Below, in pieces: positions 44,735 to 56,082 of a DNA stretch of 64,000 nt (its first letter is position 1; each line of letters opens with the position of its first letter). The stretch spans positions 60,291 to 124,290 of the forward strand of contig NZ_JAKCFB010000027.1 of assembly GCF_024198235.1 (NCBI RefSeq). Reading direction: 5' to 3'. The stretch is from Myxococcus dinghuensis. GTDB taxonomy: Bacteria > Myxococcota > Myxococcia > Myxococcales > Myxococcaceae. The position numbers and the translations under genes were made by a program. The notes under the pieces are model-generated. The model did no database searches. It was not told the DNA's origin and worked only from the letters and a program-made list of their open reading frames with translations.

Positions 44735-46330
44735 GTGCGCCGGCTGGCGGACCTCTACGACGCGCTGGACCAGACCACCTCCACCAACGCGAAGGTGGAG
44801 GCGCTGACGCGCTACTTCCAGCAAGCCCCTCCGGAGGACGCGGCCTGGGCGCTGTACTTCCTCACGGGGCAGAAGCTGAAGCGGCTGCTCACCACGAAGC
44901 TGCTCGTGGGGTGGACGCAGGAGCTGACCGGCATCCCCGACTGGCTCTTCGCGGAGGTGTACGCGTCCGTCGGGGACCTCGCGGAGGTGATCGCGCTCCT
45001 CCTCGACACCCTGGAGCGCCCCTCCGAACCGGAGGAGCTCCCGCTGTCCGTCTGGCTGGAGCAGCGCCTCCTGCCCCTGCGCACGAAGCCTCCCACCGAG
45101 CAGCGCGAGCAGGTCGTGTCCTGGTGGCGCGCCATGCCCCGGCGCGAGGTGTTCCTCCTCGACAAGATGCTCACCGGCGAGCTGCGCGTGGGCGTCTCCT
45201 CCACGCTGGTGGTGCGCGCGCTCGCGAAGGTGCTGGAGCTGCCCGCGTCGGACGTGGCGCACCGGCTGATGGGGACGTGGACGCCGTCGCGAGCGTTCTT
45301 CGAGCGACTCGTCTCGAAGGATGGCGCGGACGTGGACCGCTCCCGTCCCTATCCGTTCTACCTTGCCTCACCGCTGGAGCAGCCCCCCGCGTCCCTGGGA
45401 GCCCCGCGCGACTGGCTGGTGGAGTGGAAATGGGACGGCATCCGGGGGCAGCTCATCCACAGACAGGGTGACACCTTCCTGTGGAGCCGGGGCGAGGAGC
45501 TCATCACCGACCGGTTCCCCGAAATCACCGCCGCCGCGTCCACCCTCCCCGAGGGCACGGTGCTCGACGGCGAGGTCCTCGCCTACGAGGACGGCAAGCC
45601 CCTGCCCTTCGCGCGACTCCAGCGCCGCATCGGCCGGCAGAAGCTGACGCCCAAGGTGCTGGCGGAGGCCCCCGCCGCGTTCATCGTCTACGACCTGCTC
45701 GAGCTGGGGGGCGTGGATCAACGCGCGCTGCCCCTGCGCGAGCGGCGCGCGAAGCTGGAGGCCCTGCTCGAGGACCATCCCCGCTTCCCCATCTCCCCCG
45801 CCGTGGAGGCGGCGGGCTGGGAGGCGCTGGCGAGCACGCGCGACGAGTCCCGCGAGCGGAACGTCGAGGGCTTCATGCTCAAGCGTTGGGACTCGACGTA
45901 CCAGACCGGGCGCAAGCGGGGCGACTGGTGGAAGTGGAAGGTCGACCCGTTCACCGTGGACGCGGTGCTGCTCTACGCGCAGCCCGGACATGGGCGCCGC
46001 TCCTCGCTCTACACGGACTACACGTTCGCGGTGTGGAGGGGGGATGACCTGCTGCCGGTGACGAAGGCCTACTCGGGTCTCACCGACGAGGAGATTGGAC
46101 GGTTGGACCGGTGGATTCGCGCGCACACGCGCGAGAAGTTCGGTCCGGTGCGCTCGGTGGAGCCCGAGCAGGTCTTCGAGCTGCACTTCGAGGCCATCCA
46201 ACCTTCGCCCCGCCACAAGTCGGGCCTCGCGCTGCGCTTCCCGCGCATCGCCCGCTGGCGCACGGACAAGCAGCCCCGGGACGCGGACACGCTCGACTCA
46301 CTCGAGGAGCTGCTCCATGACAGCGCCTAG
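44735..46330 (+). CDS. ATP-dependent DNA ligase
   Basis: A 531-aa LigB/LigC-type ligase starting at GTG 44735. An N-terminal helical DNA-binding domain (~1-200) precedes the nucleotidyltransferase core. Motif I is VEWKWDGIRGQL with the adenylated Lys near residue 232. Motif III-like FIVYDLLELGG, motif IV VEGFMLKRWDSTYQTGRK, and motif V region WWKWKVDPFTVDAVLL follow. A C-terminal OB-fold ends with GLALRFPRIARWRTDK. It seals nicks using ATP, separate from the essential NAD-dependent LigA (not in this window). Its end overlaps the helicase start by 14 bp. Confidence 0.95.
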   Translation: MRRLADLYDALDQTTSTNAKVEALTRYFQQAPPEDAAWALYFLTGQKLKRLLTTKLLVGWTQELTGIPDWLFAEVYASVGDLAEVIALLLDTLERPSEPEELPLSVWLEQRLLPLRTKPPTEQREQVVSWWRAMPRREVFLLDKMLTGELRVGVSSTLVVRALAKVLELPASDVAHRLMGTWTPSRAFFERLVSKDGADVDRSRPYPFYLASPLEQPPASLGAPRDWLVEWKWDGIRGQLIHRQGDTFLWSRGEELITDRFPEITAAASTLPEGTVLDGEVLAYEDGKPLPFARLQRRIGRQKLTPKVLAEAPAAFIVYDLLELGGVDQRALPLRERRAKLEALLEDHPRFPISPAVEAAGWEALASTRDESRERNVEGFMLKRWDSTYQTGRKRGDWWKWKVDPFTVDAVLLYAQPGHGRRSSLYTDYTFAVWRGDDLLPVTKAYSGLTDEEIGRLDRWIRAHTREKFGPVRSVEPEQVFELHFEAIQPSPRHKSGLALRFPRIARWRTDKQPRDADTLDSLEELLHDSA

Positions 46331-48818
46331 GTCGCGCTCGCCCCGCGCCCGACTCCAACCGGCCCAGACGAAAGGCTTCACGGGCGCGCCCCTGGAGCGG
46401 CTCCGGGGATGGTTCACCACGAAGGGTTGGACGCCATTCCCCTTCCAGGAGGAGGCCTGGGCCGCATACGCGCGGGGCGAGAGCGGCCTGCTCCACGTGC
46501 CCACGGGCGCTGGGAAGACCTACGCCGCGTACATCGCGCCGCTGGCGGAGCTCGTCGAGCGCGACAAGCGAGGGCTCCAGTTGCTGTACGTGACACCCCT
46601 GCGCGCGGTGTCGCGCGACGTGGAGCAGGCGCTCCGCGAGCCCCTGGCGGCGCTGGACACGGACCTCCGCATCGAGAGCCGGACCGGAGACACCTCCGCG
46701 TCCATGCGGCAGCGGCAGCGGGAGAAGCTGCCGGAGGTCCTCATCACCACGCCCGAGTCCCTCTCGGTGATGCTCTCCAACGAGCGCGCCCCGGAGCTGT
46801 TCGCCGCCCTGCGGGCCGTCATCGTCGACGAGTGGCACGAGTTGCTCGGCTCCAAGCGGGGAACCCAGACGGAGCTGGCGCTCGCGAGGCTGCGCCGCCT
46901 GTCCCCCGGACTGCGCACGTGGGCGCTGTCCGCGACGCTGGCGAACCTGGACGAGGCGGCCCGACACGCGGTGGGGACGGACACGACGCCCACGCTCGTC
47001 AGCGCGGCCCTCGAGCGCCCCGTGGAGGTGGAGACGCTGCTCCCCGAGCAGGTGGACACCTTCCCCTGGGCCGGACACCTGGGCTTCTCCATGCTGTCGC
47101 GGGTGGCCACGCGGCTGGACCCGCGCCAGCCCACGCTCGTCTTCACCAACACACGCGCCCAGGCCGAGCGCTGGTTCGCGGGCCTGCGCTTCGCCCGCCC
47201 GGAGTGGGAGCCCCTCCTCGCGCTGCACCACGGCTCGCTCGACCGGGAGGAGCGCGAGCGCGTCGAGCGGGGCCTCAAGGACGGCACGGTGCGCATCGTC
47301 GTGTGCACGTCCTCGCTGGACCTGGGCGTGGACTTCGGGCCCGTGGAGCGGGTGGTGCAGGTGGGCAGCCCCAAGGGCATCGGTCGCACGCTCCAGCGCG
47401 CGGGCCGGAGCGCGCACCGCCCGGGGGCCACCAGCCAGTTGCTCTTCGTCCCCACGCACGCGCTGGAGCTGGTGGAGATGGCCGCCGCCCGGGAGGCGCT
47501 CGCACGGCGGGAGGTGGAGTCCCGCGAGCCGCCCTCGCGCCCGCTCGACGTGCTCGCCCAGCACCTGGTGACGTGCGCGCTCGGAGGAGGCTTCACCCGG
47601 GACGCGCTCCTCGCCGAGGTGCGCACCGCCGCGGCCTATGCGCACCTCTCCGACGCGGAGTTCGACCAGGCGCTCACGCTCGTCACGGAGGGAGGACCCA
47701 CGCTGCACGCCTATCCGGAGTTCCACCGCGTGGTGGAGCGCGAAGGGCGCTTCGTCGTCACCGACCCGCGCATCACGCGCCTGCACCGGCTCAACATCGG
47801 CACCATCACCTCCGACGCGGTGGTGGAGCTGCGCTCCTGGAGTGGCGGAGGACGGCTCGGCAGCGTCGAGGAGTCGTATGTCAGCCGGCTGCGGCCCGGG
47901 GACACCTTCCTCTTCGGGGGCAGGCCGCTGGAGCTGGCGCGACTCCAGGGGATGACGGCCTACGTGCGCCCCGCGAGGAAGAAGGCCACCCGCGCGCCTC
48001 GCTGGGGCGGCGGTCGCCTCCCCATGTCCCCCTCCCTCTCCACCGCCATGCGCCGCACGCTGGAGCAGGCGCGCCAGGGAGACGTCACCTCGGACGAACT
48101 CGCCGCCGCGTGGCCGGTGCTGGAGGCCCAGGAGCACCTGTCCCGCATCCCCGCGGCGGACCGCGTGCTCGTGGAGACGTGCCAGACCCGCGACGGTCAC
48201 CACCTCTTCCTCTTCCCCTTCGAGGGACGCGGCGTGCACGAGGGCCTCGCCGCGCTGTTCGCCCTGCGCCTGACGCGCCTCCAGAAGGCGACCTTCAGTG
48301 TGTCGGTGAACGATTACGGGCTGGAGCTGCTCACCCCCACGCCCTTCCCCTTCCACGAGGCGCTGCGCCCGGCGCTCTTCACGCGCGAGCGGTTGTCGGA
48401 GGACGTGGAGGAGAGCATCAACGTGGGCGAGCTGACACGGCGTCGGTTCCGCGACATCGCCCGGGTCGCGGGGCTGGTGCTCCCCGCCCTGCCCGGAGCC
48501 CGCAAGTCCACGCGCCAGGTGCAGGCCAGCACCTCGCTCCTGCATGACGTCTTCCAGCGCTACGAGCCCGACCACCCGCTGCTCGCCCAGGCCCGGAGGG
48601 AGGTGCTGACCCGGGACTTCGAGGAGGCACGCCTGACGCGGACGCTGGAGCGCCTGGAGCGAACACCGCTGGAGTTCGTCCACGTGCGAAGGCCCACGCC
48701 GCTGGGCTTCCCGCTCGTCGTCGAGCGCATCAGCGCCACCCTCACCAACGAGTCCCTCCAGGAGCGCGTGGAGCGACTGAAGGCCCGATGGACCCGGGAC
48801 GACGCCAGGTCCGCGTAG
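46317..48818 (+). CDS. DNA-ligase-associated Lhr-type DEAD/H-box helicase
   Basis: 833 aa from the ATG at 46317, which overlaps the ligase end and has GAGGAG 7 nt upstream. An SF2 helicase: HVPTGAGKTYAAY (Walker A, ~residue 60), LLYVTPLRAVSRD, VLITTPESL, VIVDEWHELLGSKRG (motif II DEWH), LSATLANL, VCTSSLDLGVDFGPV, and GRTLQRAGRSAHR (motif VI). A long C-terminal winged-helix/core region follows as in Lhr-Core proteins. It probably unwinds RNA:DNA or DNA at breaks for the exonuclease and ligase. Coupled by a 31-bp overlap to pdeM. Confidence 0.94.
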   Translation: MTAPRSRSPRARLQPAQTKGFTGAPLERLRGWFTTKGWTPFPFQEEAWAAYARGESGLLHVPTGAGKTYAAYIAPLAELVERDKRGLQLLYVTPLRAVSRDVEQALREPLAALDTDLRIESRTGDTSASMRQRQREKLPEVLITTPESLSVMLSNERAPELFAALRAVIVDEWHELLGSKRGTQTELALARLRRLSPGLRTWALSATLANLDEAARHAVGTDTTPTLVSAALERPVEVETLLPEQVDTFPWAGHLGFSMLSRVATRLDPRQPTLVFTNTRAQAERWFAGLRFARPEWEPLLALHHGSLDREERERVERGLKDGTVRIVVCTSSLDLGVDFGPVERVVQVGSPKGIGRTLQRAGRSAHRPGATSQLLFVPTHALELVEMAAAREALARREVESREPPSRPLDVLAQHLVTCALGGGFTRDALLAEVRTAAAYAHLSDAEFDQALTLVTEGGPTLHAYPEFHRVVEREGRFVVTDPRITRLHRLNIGTITSDAVVELRSWSGGGRLGSVEESYVSRLRPGDTFLFGGRPLELARLQGMTAYVRPARKKATRAPRWGGGRLPMSPSLSTAMRRTLEQARQGDVTSDELAAAWPVLEAQEHLSRIPAADRVLVETCQTRDGHHLFLFPFEGRGVHEGLAALFALRLTRLQKATFSVSVNDYGLELLTPTPFPFHEALRPALFTRERLSEDVEESINVGELTRRRFRDIARVAGLVLPALPGARKSTRQVQASTSLLHDVFQRYEPDHPLLAQARREVLTRDFEEARLTRTLERLERTPLEFVHVRRPTPLGFPLVVERISATLTNESLQERVERLKARWTRDDARSA

Positions 48819-49441
48819 GCGGCGCCACCCTGGAGCTCCTCGCGGAGCGCGCCCTGCACTGGCCCGACGCCGGCCTCGTCGCGGTGGCCGACCTGCACTG
48901 GGGCAAGACGGAGACCTTCCAACGCCATGGCATCCCCCTGCCCATGGGCGTGCTGGAGGACGACCTCGCCCGGCTCTCCTCCCTCCTCACCTCCACCCGG
49001 GCCTGCCGCCTGCTCCTCCTGGGGGACCTCGTCCACACCCGCGAGGGCCTGACGCCCACCCTCGTCCAGCGGCTCGCGGCTTGGAGGAGGACCCACGCGG
49101 ACGTGGAGCTGGTGCTGCTCCGGGGCAATCATGACCGCAAGGCCGGCCCCCTCCCCTCCCGTTGGAACCTGGTGGAACACGAGGACCACCTGGAGGAGGG
49201 CCCCTTCCGGTTCACCCACCACCCCGCGCCAGTCCCCGGGCGCTACGTGTGGGCGGGGCACCTTCATCCCATGGCGAGGCTGTCCAGCGGGGGCGAGCGG
49301 CTGCGTCTGCCGTGCTTCCATGTCGGCCCCGAGGTCGGGGTCCTCCCGGCCTTCAGCGCCTTCACCGGTGGACTCGACGTGGTCCGCCGCCCCGGCGAGC
49401 GGGTCTTCGCCCTCGCCGGCCCTTCCATCATCGAGGTGTAG
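48788..49441 (+). CDS. pdeM: DNA-ligase-associated metallophosphoesterase PdeM
   Basis: A 217-aa calcineurin-like phosphoesterase that starts within the helicase end. Metal-ligand motifs are in order: VAVADLHWGKTETF, LLLGDLVHTREG, VLLRGNHDRK, and YVWAGHLHPMARL. Small PdeM proteins accompany the ligase/helicase/exonuclease set in many bacteria and are thought to process DNA 3' ends, though the substrate is unproven. It is followed one base later by an HNH nuclease gene. Confidence 0.92.
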   Translation: MDPGRRQVRVGGATLELLAERALHWPDAGLVAVADLHWGKTETFQRHGIPLPMGVLEDDLARLSSLLTSTRACRLLLLGDLVHTREGLTPTLVQRLAAWRRTHADVELVLLRGNHDRKAGPLPSRWNLVEHEDHLEEGPFRFTHHPAPVPGRYVWAGHLHPMARLSSGGERLRLPCFHVGPEVGVLPAFSAFTGGLDVVRRPGERVFALAGPSIIEV

Positions 49442-49442
49442 G

Positions 49443-49808
49443 ATGAGCGACTCCAAGCGGCGCAAGGTCCTGGCCATCATCGCCACCGACACCACCTTCG
49501 AGCGCACGGAGCACCGGGGCCGCGAGGCCTGGCTGGGCAAGTGCCTGCACTGCAACGCGCACCTGCTGGTGGGCCTGGACGGAGACCCCATCAGCCGCGC
49601 CACGGTCGAACACATCCTGCCGCGGACCGCGGGCGGCTCCGACACCTTGGAGAACCTCGCCCTGGCCTGCGCCCGCTGCAACCAGGGCAAGGGCACCCGC
49701 CACGACCCCTACTACCCCCGCGACGACCGCGCGCGGGAGCTGGTGGAGAAGCTGCTCCGCCGCCGCCGCGAGCGCTGGCGTTCGCCGGATGACGACGACT
49801 CCGAGTGA
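49443..49808 (+). CDS. HNH endonuclease attached to the ligase cluster
   Basis: 121 aa from the ATG at 49443, one base after the pdeM stop. The HNH motif is VEHILPRTAGGSDTLENLAL with the second Cys pair in ACARCNQGKGTR. A first Cys pair, KCLHCNAHLLVG, completes a zinc-finger HNH. The C-terminus is Arg-rich (LLRRRRERWRSP), then acidic. It could nick or cut DNA within the same repair unit. The immediate spacing suggests cotranscription. HNH proteins of this size are common, so a link to repair rests on position. Confidence 0.88.
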   Translation: MSDSKRRKVLAIIATDTTFERTEHRGREAWLGKCLHCNAHLLVGLDGDPISRATVEHILPRTAGGSDTLENLALACARCNQGKGTRHDPYYPRDDRARELVEKLLRRRRERWRSPDDDDSE

Positions 49809-50299
49809 GACCGCGCCCTCACCCCGGGCTCGCCTCGCCGCGTCTGTCCAGGACCCGACCCGCGCCATCCCGCACGTCCGGTGCGTGCGACATCTCGAGC
49901 GCCGAGCCACGCGCGGGCTGATCCACGGTGACTCCAGGGTCAACGTCACTTCCGCCCGCCAGAAGAGAGATTCATCCGCGCCCACCCGCGATTTCCCGCC
50001 TCCGGGCGAGGAAGTGGTATCCGAGTGCGACAACATCAGAATGGTTGACACTGCGGTGTCGATGGTCGATGGTCCCGCGCCGCGTTGGGTTGGGACAGGA
50101 GGAGGGACCCGCCCGCGGCAACATCCATAGAGGTTTCGTTGGACGTGACTGCTTCGCCTTCCGCGCGCATGGAGCCGCCGCCCCCCCGCCCCGCCGGGGC
50201 CGGGATTGCTTCGCCGCTCCCCGCGTCCAGCCACGCACCCGCCTCTCCCTCCTCTCCTGTCACCGCAGTCGTTGAAGCCCCCTTGCCCATGGTCCTGGT
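49809..50299. other. Intergenic region before the actA operon
   Basis: 491 bp with no convincing gene on either strand. The only promoter-like element is at 50045-50073. The rest is GC-rich sequence with a long C/G homopolymer-rich stretch near 50170-50200. No RNA gene or terminator recognised. Confidence 0.6.
50045..50073 (+). promoter_or_regulatory. Possible promoter of the act-cox operon
   Basis: Perfect -35 TTGACA (50045-50050), 17-nt spacer, weak -10 GATGGT (50068-50073). It lies ~225 nt before the actA ATG, so a long leader would result. Tentative. Confidence 0.3.
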
Positions 50300-50962
50300 A
50301 TGAGCGGCCCTCTGTTTCCACGCTGGACGAACACGGTGTCGCGGCTGTCCGCCGCGGCGCTTCTTGCCGTGCCCGCCATCGGCATCGGCGGCCTCATGGC
50401 GTACGTGCGTTCGCCGTACGTCACGAACCAGCAGATGCCCATCGAGCAGCCGATTGAATTCGACCACCGCCACCACGCGGGTGACGAGAAGATCGACTGC
50501 CAGTACTGCCACTTCACGGTGGACAAGTCGCCCTCGGCGGGCATCCCCTCCACCACGGTGTGCATGTCCTGCCACGCCCAGGTGTGGAACAAGAGCCCGT
50601 ACCTCACCGAGGTCCGCAAGGCGTTCTTCGCCGACGAGCCCATCCGGTGGGTGCGTGTCCACAACCTGCCGGACTTCGTCTACTTCAACCACGCCATCCA
50701 CGTGAACAAGGGCGTGGGCTGCGCCACCTGCCACGGCCGCATCGACCAGATGGCCGCCGTCGAGCAGGCCGCGCCGCTGACCATGGCGTGGTGCCTGGAG
50801 TGTCACCGCAATCCAGAGCCCAACCTGCGGCCGCCGGAGTTCATCACGTCCATGACGTGGACCCCGCCGAAGGACAAGGCCGAGGCCGCCGCGCTCGGCA
50901 AGAAGCTGAAGGATGAGTACGACGTCCACTCGCGCACGAGCTGCTCCACATGCCACCGATGA
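50300..50962 (+). CDS. actA: ActA, pentahaem cytochrome c subunit of alternative complex III
   Basis: A 220-aa protein with one N-terminal membrane anchor (~residues 15-35) and five CxxCH haem c motifs: CQYCH, CMSCH, CATCH, CLECH, CSTCH. Extra His residues (EFDHRHHAGDE, VYFNHAIHVNKG) suit axial ligands. This is the ActA of ACIII, which passes electrons from quinol oxidation towards cytochrome c or the oxidase. It is first of the act-cox operon; the stop overlaps the actB start. Confidence 0.95.
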   Translation: MSGPLFPRWTNTVSRLSAAALLAVPAIGIGGLMAYVRSPYVTNQQMPIEQPIEFDHRHHAGDEKIDCQYCHFTVDKSPSAGIPSTTVCMSCHAQVWNKSPYLTEVRKAFFADEPIRWVRVHNLPDFVYFNHAIHVNKGVGCATCHGRIDQMAAVEQAAPLTMAWCLECHRNPEPNLRPPEFITSMTWTPPKDKAEAAALGKKLKDEYDVHSRTSCSTCHR

Positions 50963-53900
50963 ACACGAAGCGCGACAATCCCCCGTCGCAGGAATCCTCC
51001 TCCTTCGCGCTCCCGGTCGTGTCGGACCGGCCCGCCGCGGCGCCTGACGCCGTCGGCGAGGCGCTGGAGCACGCCGCCGCGAACGCGAACTCCTCCGAGC
51101 ACGGCTACGGCCAGAGCTACTGGCGCAGCCTCGAGGAGAAGCTGGGGACCTCCGAGTACATGGAGGAGACCCGCCCCGAGTTCCCCGTGGGCGCGGACCT
51201 GCCCCCCTCCGGCTTCGTCCGCCGCGAGTTCATGCAGCTGCTCGGCGCGTCGCTGGCCCTGGCCGGCGCCACCGCGTGCAGCACCCGCCCGGAGAGCGAG
51301 AAGCTCCTGGCGTACACCAAGACGCCGCCGGAGGTCGCCCCGGGCAACCCCCTGCACTACGCGTCCGCGATGACGCTGTCGGGCCACACCTCCGGCCTGC
51401 TCATCACCGCCCGCGAGGGTCGCCCCGTGAAGATCGAGGGCAACCCCGAGCACCCCATCAACCAGGGCGCCGCCTGCACCTTCGAGCAGGCGTGGCTGCT
51501 GTCCCTGTACGACCCGAACCGCGCGCGCGTGCTGCGCCAGGGCAAGACGCCCCGCGCCCTGCGCGTGCTGAACGAGTCGCTGACGTCGCTGTCCACCAAG
51601 GCGGCCACGGACAACGGCGGCTCGCGCGTGCGCTTCCTCACGGACCCGGTCGGCTCGCCCTTCACCGGTGAGCTGCGCGCCCGCATCCAGAAGAAGCTGC
51701 CCAACGCGCGCTTCTTCAGCACGTCCTCCAACCTGGACACCCAGTCGGACACGCTGCGCGCGCTGTTCGGCGGCCAGGCCGTGTCGGCGCTGTACGACTT
51801 CGCCAACGCGGACATCGTCCTGTCGCTGGACGCGGACTTCCTGGAGAGCTGCCCCGGCAACCTCCTGCACATCCGCCAGTTCGCGGACCGCCGCGACCCG
51901 CGCAAGGGCAAGCTCAACCGCCTGTACATGGCGGAGGCGCGCTTCTCCGTCACGGGCGGCATGGCGGACCACCGCCTGCGCATGAAGTCGGCGGAGGTGC
52001 TGGGCCTCGCCACCGCGGTGGCCCAGGCCATCGGCGGTCCCGCCGCGTCGCTGGCGTCCGCCGCGGCCGGCAAGTCCAAGCTCGACGCGAAGCACGCCAA
52101 CTGGGTGCAGGCCGTCGTCGCCGACCTGCGCTCCGCGGGCGCCGGCCGCTCGGTCGTCATCGCCGGCGAGCGTCAGCCCGCCGCGGTGCACGCGCTGGCC
52201 CACGCCATCAACGCGGAGCTGGGCAACACCGGCAAGACGGTGCGCTACGTCCAGTCCCCCATCGCGGAGGCCACCGGCCTGTCGCAGGTGCGCGCGCTGG
52301 TGGAGGACGTGGAGGCGGGTCGCGTCGACACGCTGGTCATCACCGCCTACAACCCGGTCTACACCCTGCCGGACGACGTGGGCCTCGCCAAGGTGCTGAG
52401 CAAGGACCACCCCAACCGCGCCAAGCTCAACGTCATCTACACGGGCCTCTACGAGGACGAGACCAGCGCGCACGCCGATTGGTTCGTCCCCGCGGCGCAC
52501 CCGCTGGAGACGTGGGGCGACGGCCGCTCCGTGGACGGCACGGTCTCCATCGCCCAGCCGCTCATCCAGCCGCTGTTCAACGGCGTGCCGGAGTCGGAGC
52601 TGCTGGCGCTGTTCCTGGACGAGCCGCTCAAGCCCGCCTACCAGTTGCTGCGCGACTACTGGCGTGGCCAGTCCGCCGACGCGGCGGACTTCGAGGCGCG
52701 CTGGGACTCCTGGGTCTCCCAGGGCTTCATCGAGAACACGGCCTCCCCGGCCATCACCGCCGCCCCGGACTTCGGCGCCGCCACCTCCCTGGTGTCCGGC
52801 TACGCGCCCCCGGCGGAGGGTGAGCTCGAGCTGAACTTCGTCCTGGACTACAAGGTCTACGACGGCCGCTTCGCCAACAACTCCTGGCTGCAGGAGCTGC
52901 CCGAGCCCATCACCAAGATGGTCTGGGACAACGCCGCGCTGCTGGGTCCGGACACCGCGAAGGAGCTGGGCCTGTCGCCCGGTGACATGGCGGACCTGAC
53001 CTACGGTGGCCAGAAGCTCACCGTCCCGGTGTGGATCGTCCCCGGCCACGCGGACAAGACCGTCACCCTGGCGCTGGGCTACGGCCGCACCGGCCTGCAC
53101 GAGAGTGTCGCCAAGGGCGTGGGCTTCGACGTCAAGCCGCTGCGCAGCATGAAGGCGCCCTGGTTCGACGGCGGCGCCACGCTCACCAAGGTGCGCGGCA
53201 GCTACAAGTTCAGCCTGACCCAGACGCACTGGCGCATGGAGAACCGCCCCATCGCGCTGGACATGCCCCTCTCCGAGCTGGAGCACCCCTCCGAGCACAC
53301 GGAGTTCGTGCTCCACCGCGTCAAGGGCGAGCTCAAGCAGCACGTCCAGGACAACCTGCCGGACTACGACTACGGCAGCGGCTACAAGTGGGGCATGGCC
53401 ATCGACCTGTCCCGCTGCACGGGCTGCAGCGCGTGCGTGGTGGCCTGCCAGGCGGAGAACAACATCCCCGTCGTGGGCAAGGAGCAGGTGGCCCGCAGCC
53501 GCGAGATGAACTGGCTGCGCATCGACCGGTACTTCGAGGGTCCGGAGAACGACCCGAAGATGGTCATGCAGCCGGTCATGTGCGTGCACTGCGAGAAGGC
53601 CCCCTGCGAGTACGTGTGCCCGGTGAACGCCACCGTGCACTCGGACGAGGGCCTGAACGACATGGTGTACAACCGCTGCGTCGGCACGCGGTACTGCTCC
53701 AACAACTGCCCCTACAAGGTCCGCCGCTTCAACTACCTGCACTACACCGCGGGCAAGACGGCCACCGAGAAGATGCTGATGAACCCGGACGTCACGGTGC
53801 GCAACCGCGGCGTCATGGAGAAGTGCACGTACTGCGTGCAGCGCATCGAGCGCGCCCGCATCGACGCGCGCGTCAACCGGCACCTCATCAAGGAAGCGGA

Positions 53901-54126
53901 CCTCAAGACGGCCTGCCAGCAGACGTGCGCCGCGCAGGCCATCGTCTTCGGGTCGCTCAACGACAAGCAGCAGCTCGTCACACAGCTCCATGAGGACGTC
54001 CGCGCCTACAAGCTGCTCCACGAGCTGGGCACCCGTCCGCGCACTTCGCACCTCATCCGCGTGCGCAACCCCAATACCGCCCTCGAGCCGGCGAAGCACG
54101 CCGAGCCGAAGGAAGGGAGCCACTAG
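50959..54126 (+). CDS. actB: ActB, Tat-exported Fe-S/molybdopterin-like subunit of alternative complex III
   Basis: 1055 aa from the ATG overlapping the actA stop (an ATG three codons earlier is possible). YWRSLEEKLGTSEYMEET and the Tat-like VRREFMQLLGASLALAGA near residue 90 fit the family that carries a remnant Tat signal. The long middle part is molybdopterin-oxidoreductase-like, but ActB proteins lack the cofactor. The C-terminal ferredoxin domain has four Cys groups: CTGCSACVVACQ, CVHCEKAPCEYVCPV, CVGTRYCSNNCPY, and CTYC with CQQTCAAQA. It conducts electrons on the periplasmic side. Confidence 0.95.
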   Translation: MNTKRDNPPSQESSSFALPVVSDRPAAAPDAVGEALEHAAANANSSEHGYGQSYWRSLEEKLGTSEYMEETRPEFPVGADLPPSGFVRREFMQLLGASLALAGATACSTRPESEKLLAYTKTPPEVAPGNPLHYASAMTLSGHTSGLLITAREGRPVKIEGNPEHPINQGAACTFEQAWLLSLYDPNRARVLRQGKTPRALRVLNESLTSLSTKAATDNGGSRVRFLTDPVGSPFTGELRARIQKKLPNARFFSTSSNLDTQSDTLRALFGGQAVSALYDFANADIVLSLDADFLESCPGNLLHIRQFADRRDPRKGKLNRLYMAEARFSVTGGMADHRLRMKSAEVLGLATAVAQAIGGPAASLASAAAGKSKLDAKHANWVQAVVADLRSAGAGRSVVIAGERQPAAVHALAHAINAELGNTGKTVRYVQSPIAEATGLSQVRALVEDVEAGRVDTLVITAYNPVYTLPDDVGLAKVLSKDHPNRAKLNVIYTGLYEDETSAHADWFVPAAHPLETWGDGRSVDGTVSIAQPLIQPLFNGVPESELLALFLDEPLKPAYQLLRDYWRGQSADAADFEARWDSWVSQGFIENTASPAITAAPDFGAATSLVSGYAPPAEGELELNFVLDYKVYDGRFANNSWLQELPEPITKMVWDNAALLGPDTAKELGLSPGDMADLTYGGQKLTVPVWIVPGHADKTVTLALGYGRTGLHESVAKGVGFDVKPLRSMKAPWFDGGATLTKVRGSYKFSLTQTHWRMENRPIALDMPLSELEHPSEHTEFVLHRVKGELKQHVQDNLPDYDYGSGYKWGMAIDLSRCTGCSACVVACQAENNIPVVGKEQVARSREMNWLRIDRYFEGPENDPKMVMQPVMCVHCEKAPCEYVCPVNATVHSDEGLNDMVYNRCVGTRYCSNNCPYKVRRFNYLHYTAGKTATEKMLMNPDVTVRNRGVMEKCTYCVQRIERARIDARVNRHLIKEADLKTACQQTCAAQAIVFGSLNDKQQLVTQLHEDVRAYKLLHELGTRPRTSHLIRVRNPNTALEPAKHAEPKEGSH

Positions 54127-54128
54127 TC

Positions 54129-55532
<1,404 letters not shown>

Positions 55533-55536
55533 AGTC

Positions 55537-56082
55537 ATGGAAGCCACTGTCCTCGATTCCTGGGTGCTGGCCGAGTTCGAGACGCCAGACATCCTCGTGG
55601 ATGCCACCCGCCAGATGCGGGAGAAGGGCTTCCAGGGGATGGACACCTACTCGCCGTACCCGCTGCATGGCGGCTCGGAGGCCCTGGGCCTCCCGCCCTC
55701 GAAGGTGCCCTTCATCGCCCTGTGCGGCGGCCTGACGGGCATGACGACGGCGCTCGCCATGCAGACGTGGATGAACACCCTCGACTACCCGCTGAACATC
55801 GGCGGTCGCCCGCTGCTGTCGCTGCCGGCGTGGGTGCCCATCACCTTCGAGCTGAGCGTGCTGTTCGCCGCGTTCGGCATCTTCTTCGGTCTTCTGGGGC
55901 TGAGCCGGCTGCCGCAGCCGTACCACCCCGTCTTCGAGTCCGACGCCTTCCGGACCGCGTCCACGCACGGCTACTGGCTGAGCGTGCCGCACCCCACGGG
56001 CCAGGACGCCGCCGCCGTCATCGACCAGCTCAAGGCCCTGGGTGCCACCCAGGTGACCGTCGTCACGGGAGAGAAGGAATGA
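55537..56082 (+). CDS. actD: ActD, DUF3341 membrane subunit of alternative complex III
   Basis: 181 aa with two membrane helices (FIALCGGLTGMTTALAMQTW; FELSVLFAAFGIFFGLLGLS). The N-terminal cytosolic part, VLAEFETPDILVDATRQMRE then MDTYSPYPLHG, is the DUF3341/ActD signature. It packs against ActC. Its stop overlaps the actE ATG (ATGA). Confidence 0.93.
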   Translation: MEATVLDSWVLAEFETPDILVDATRQMREKGFQGMDTYSPYPLHGGSEALGLPPSKVPFIALCGGLTGMTTALAMQTWMNTLDYPLNIGGRPLLSLPAWVPITFELSVLFAAFGIFFGLLGLSRLPQPYHPVFESDAFRTASTHGYWLSVPHPTGQDAAAVIDQLKALGATQVTVVTGEKE

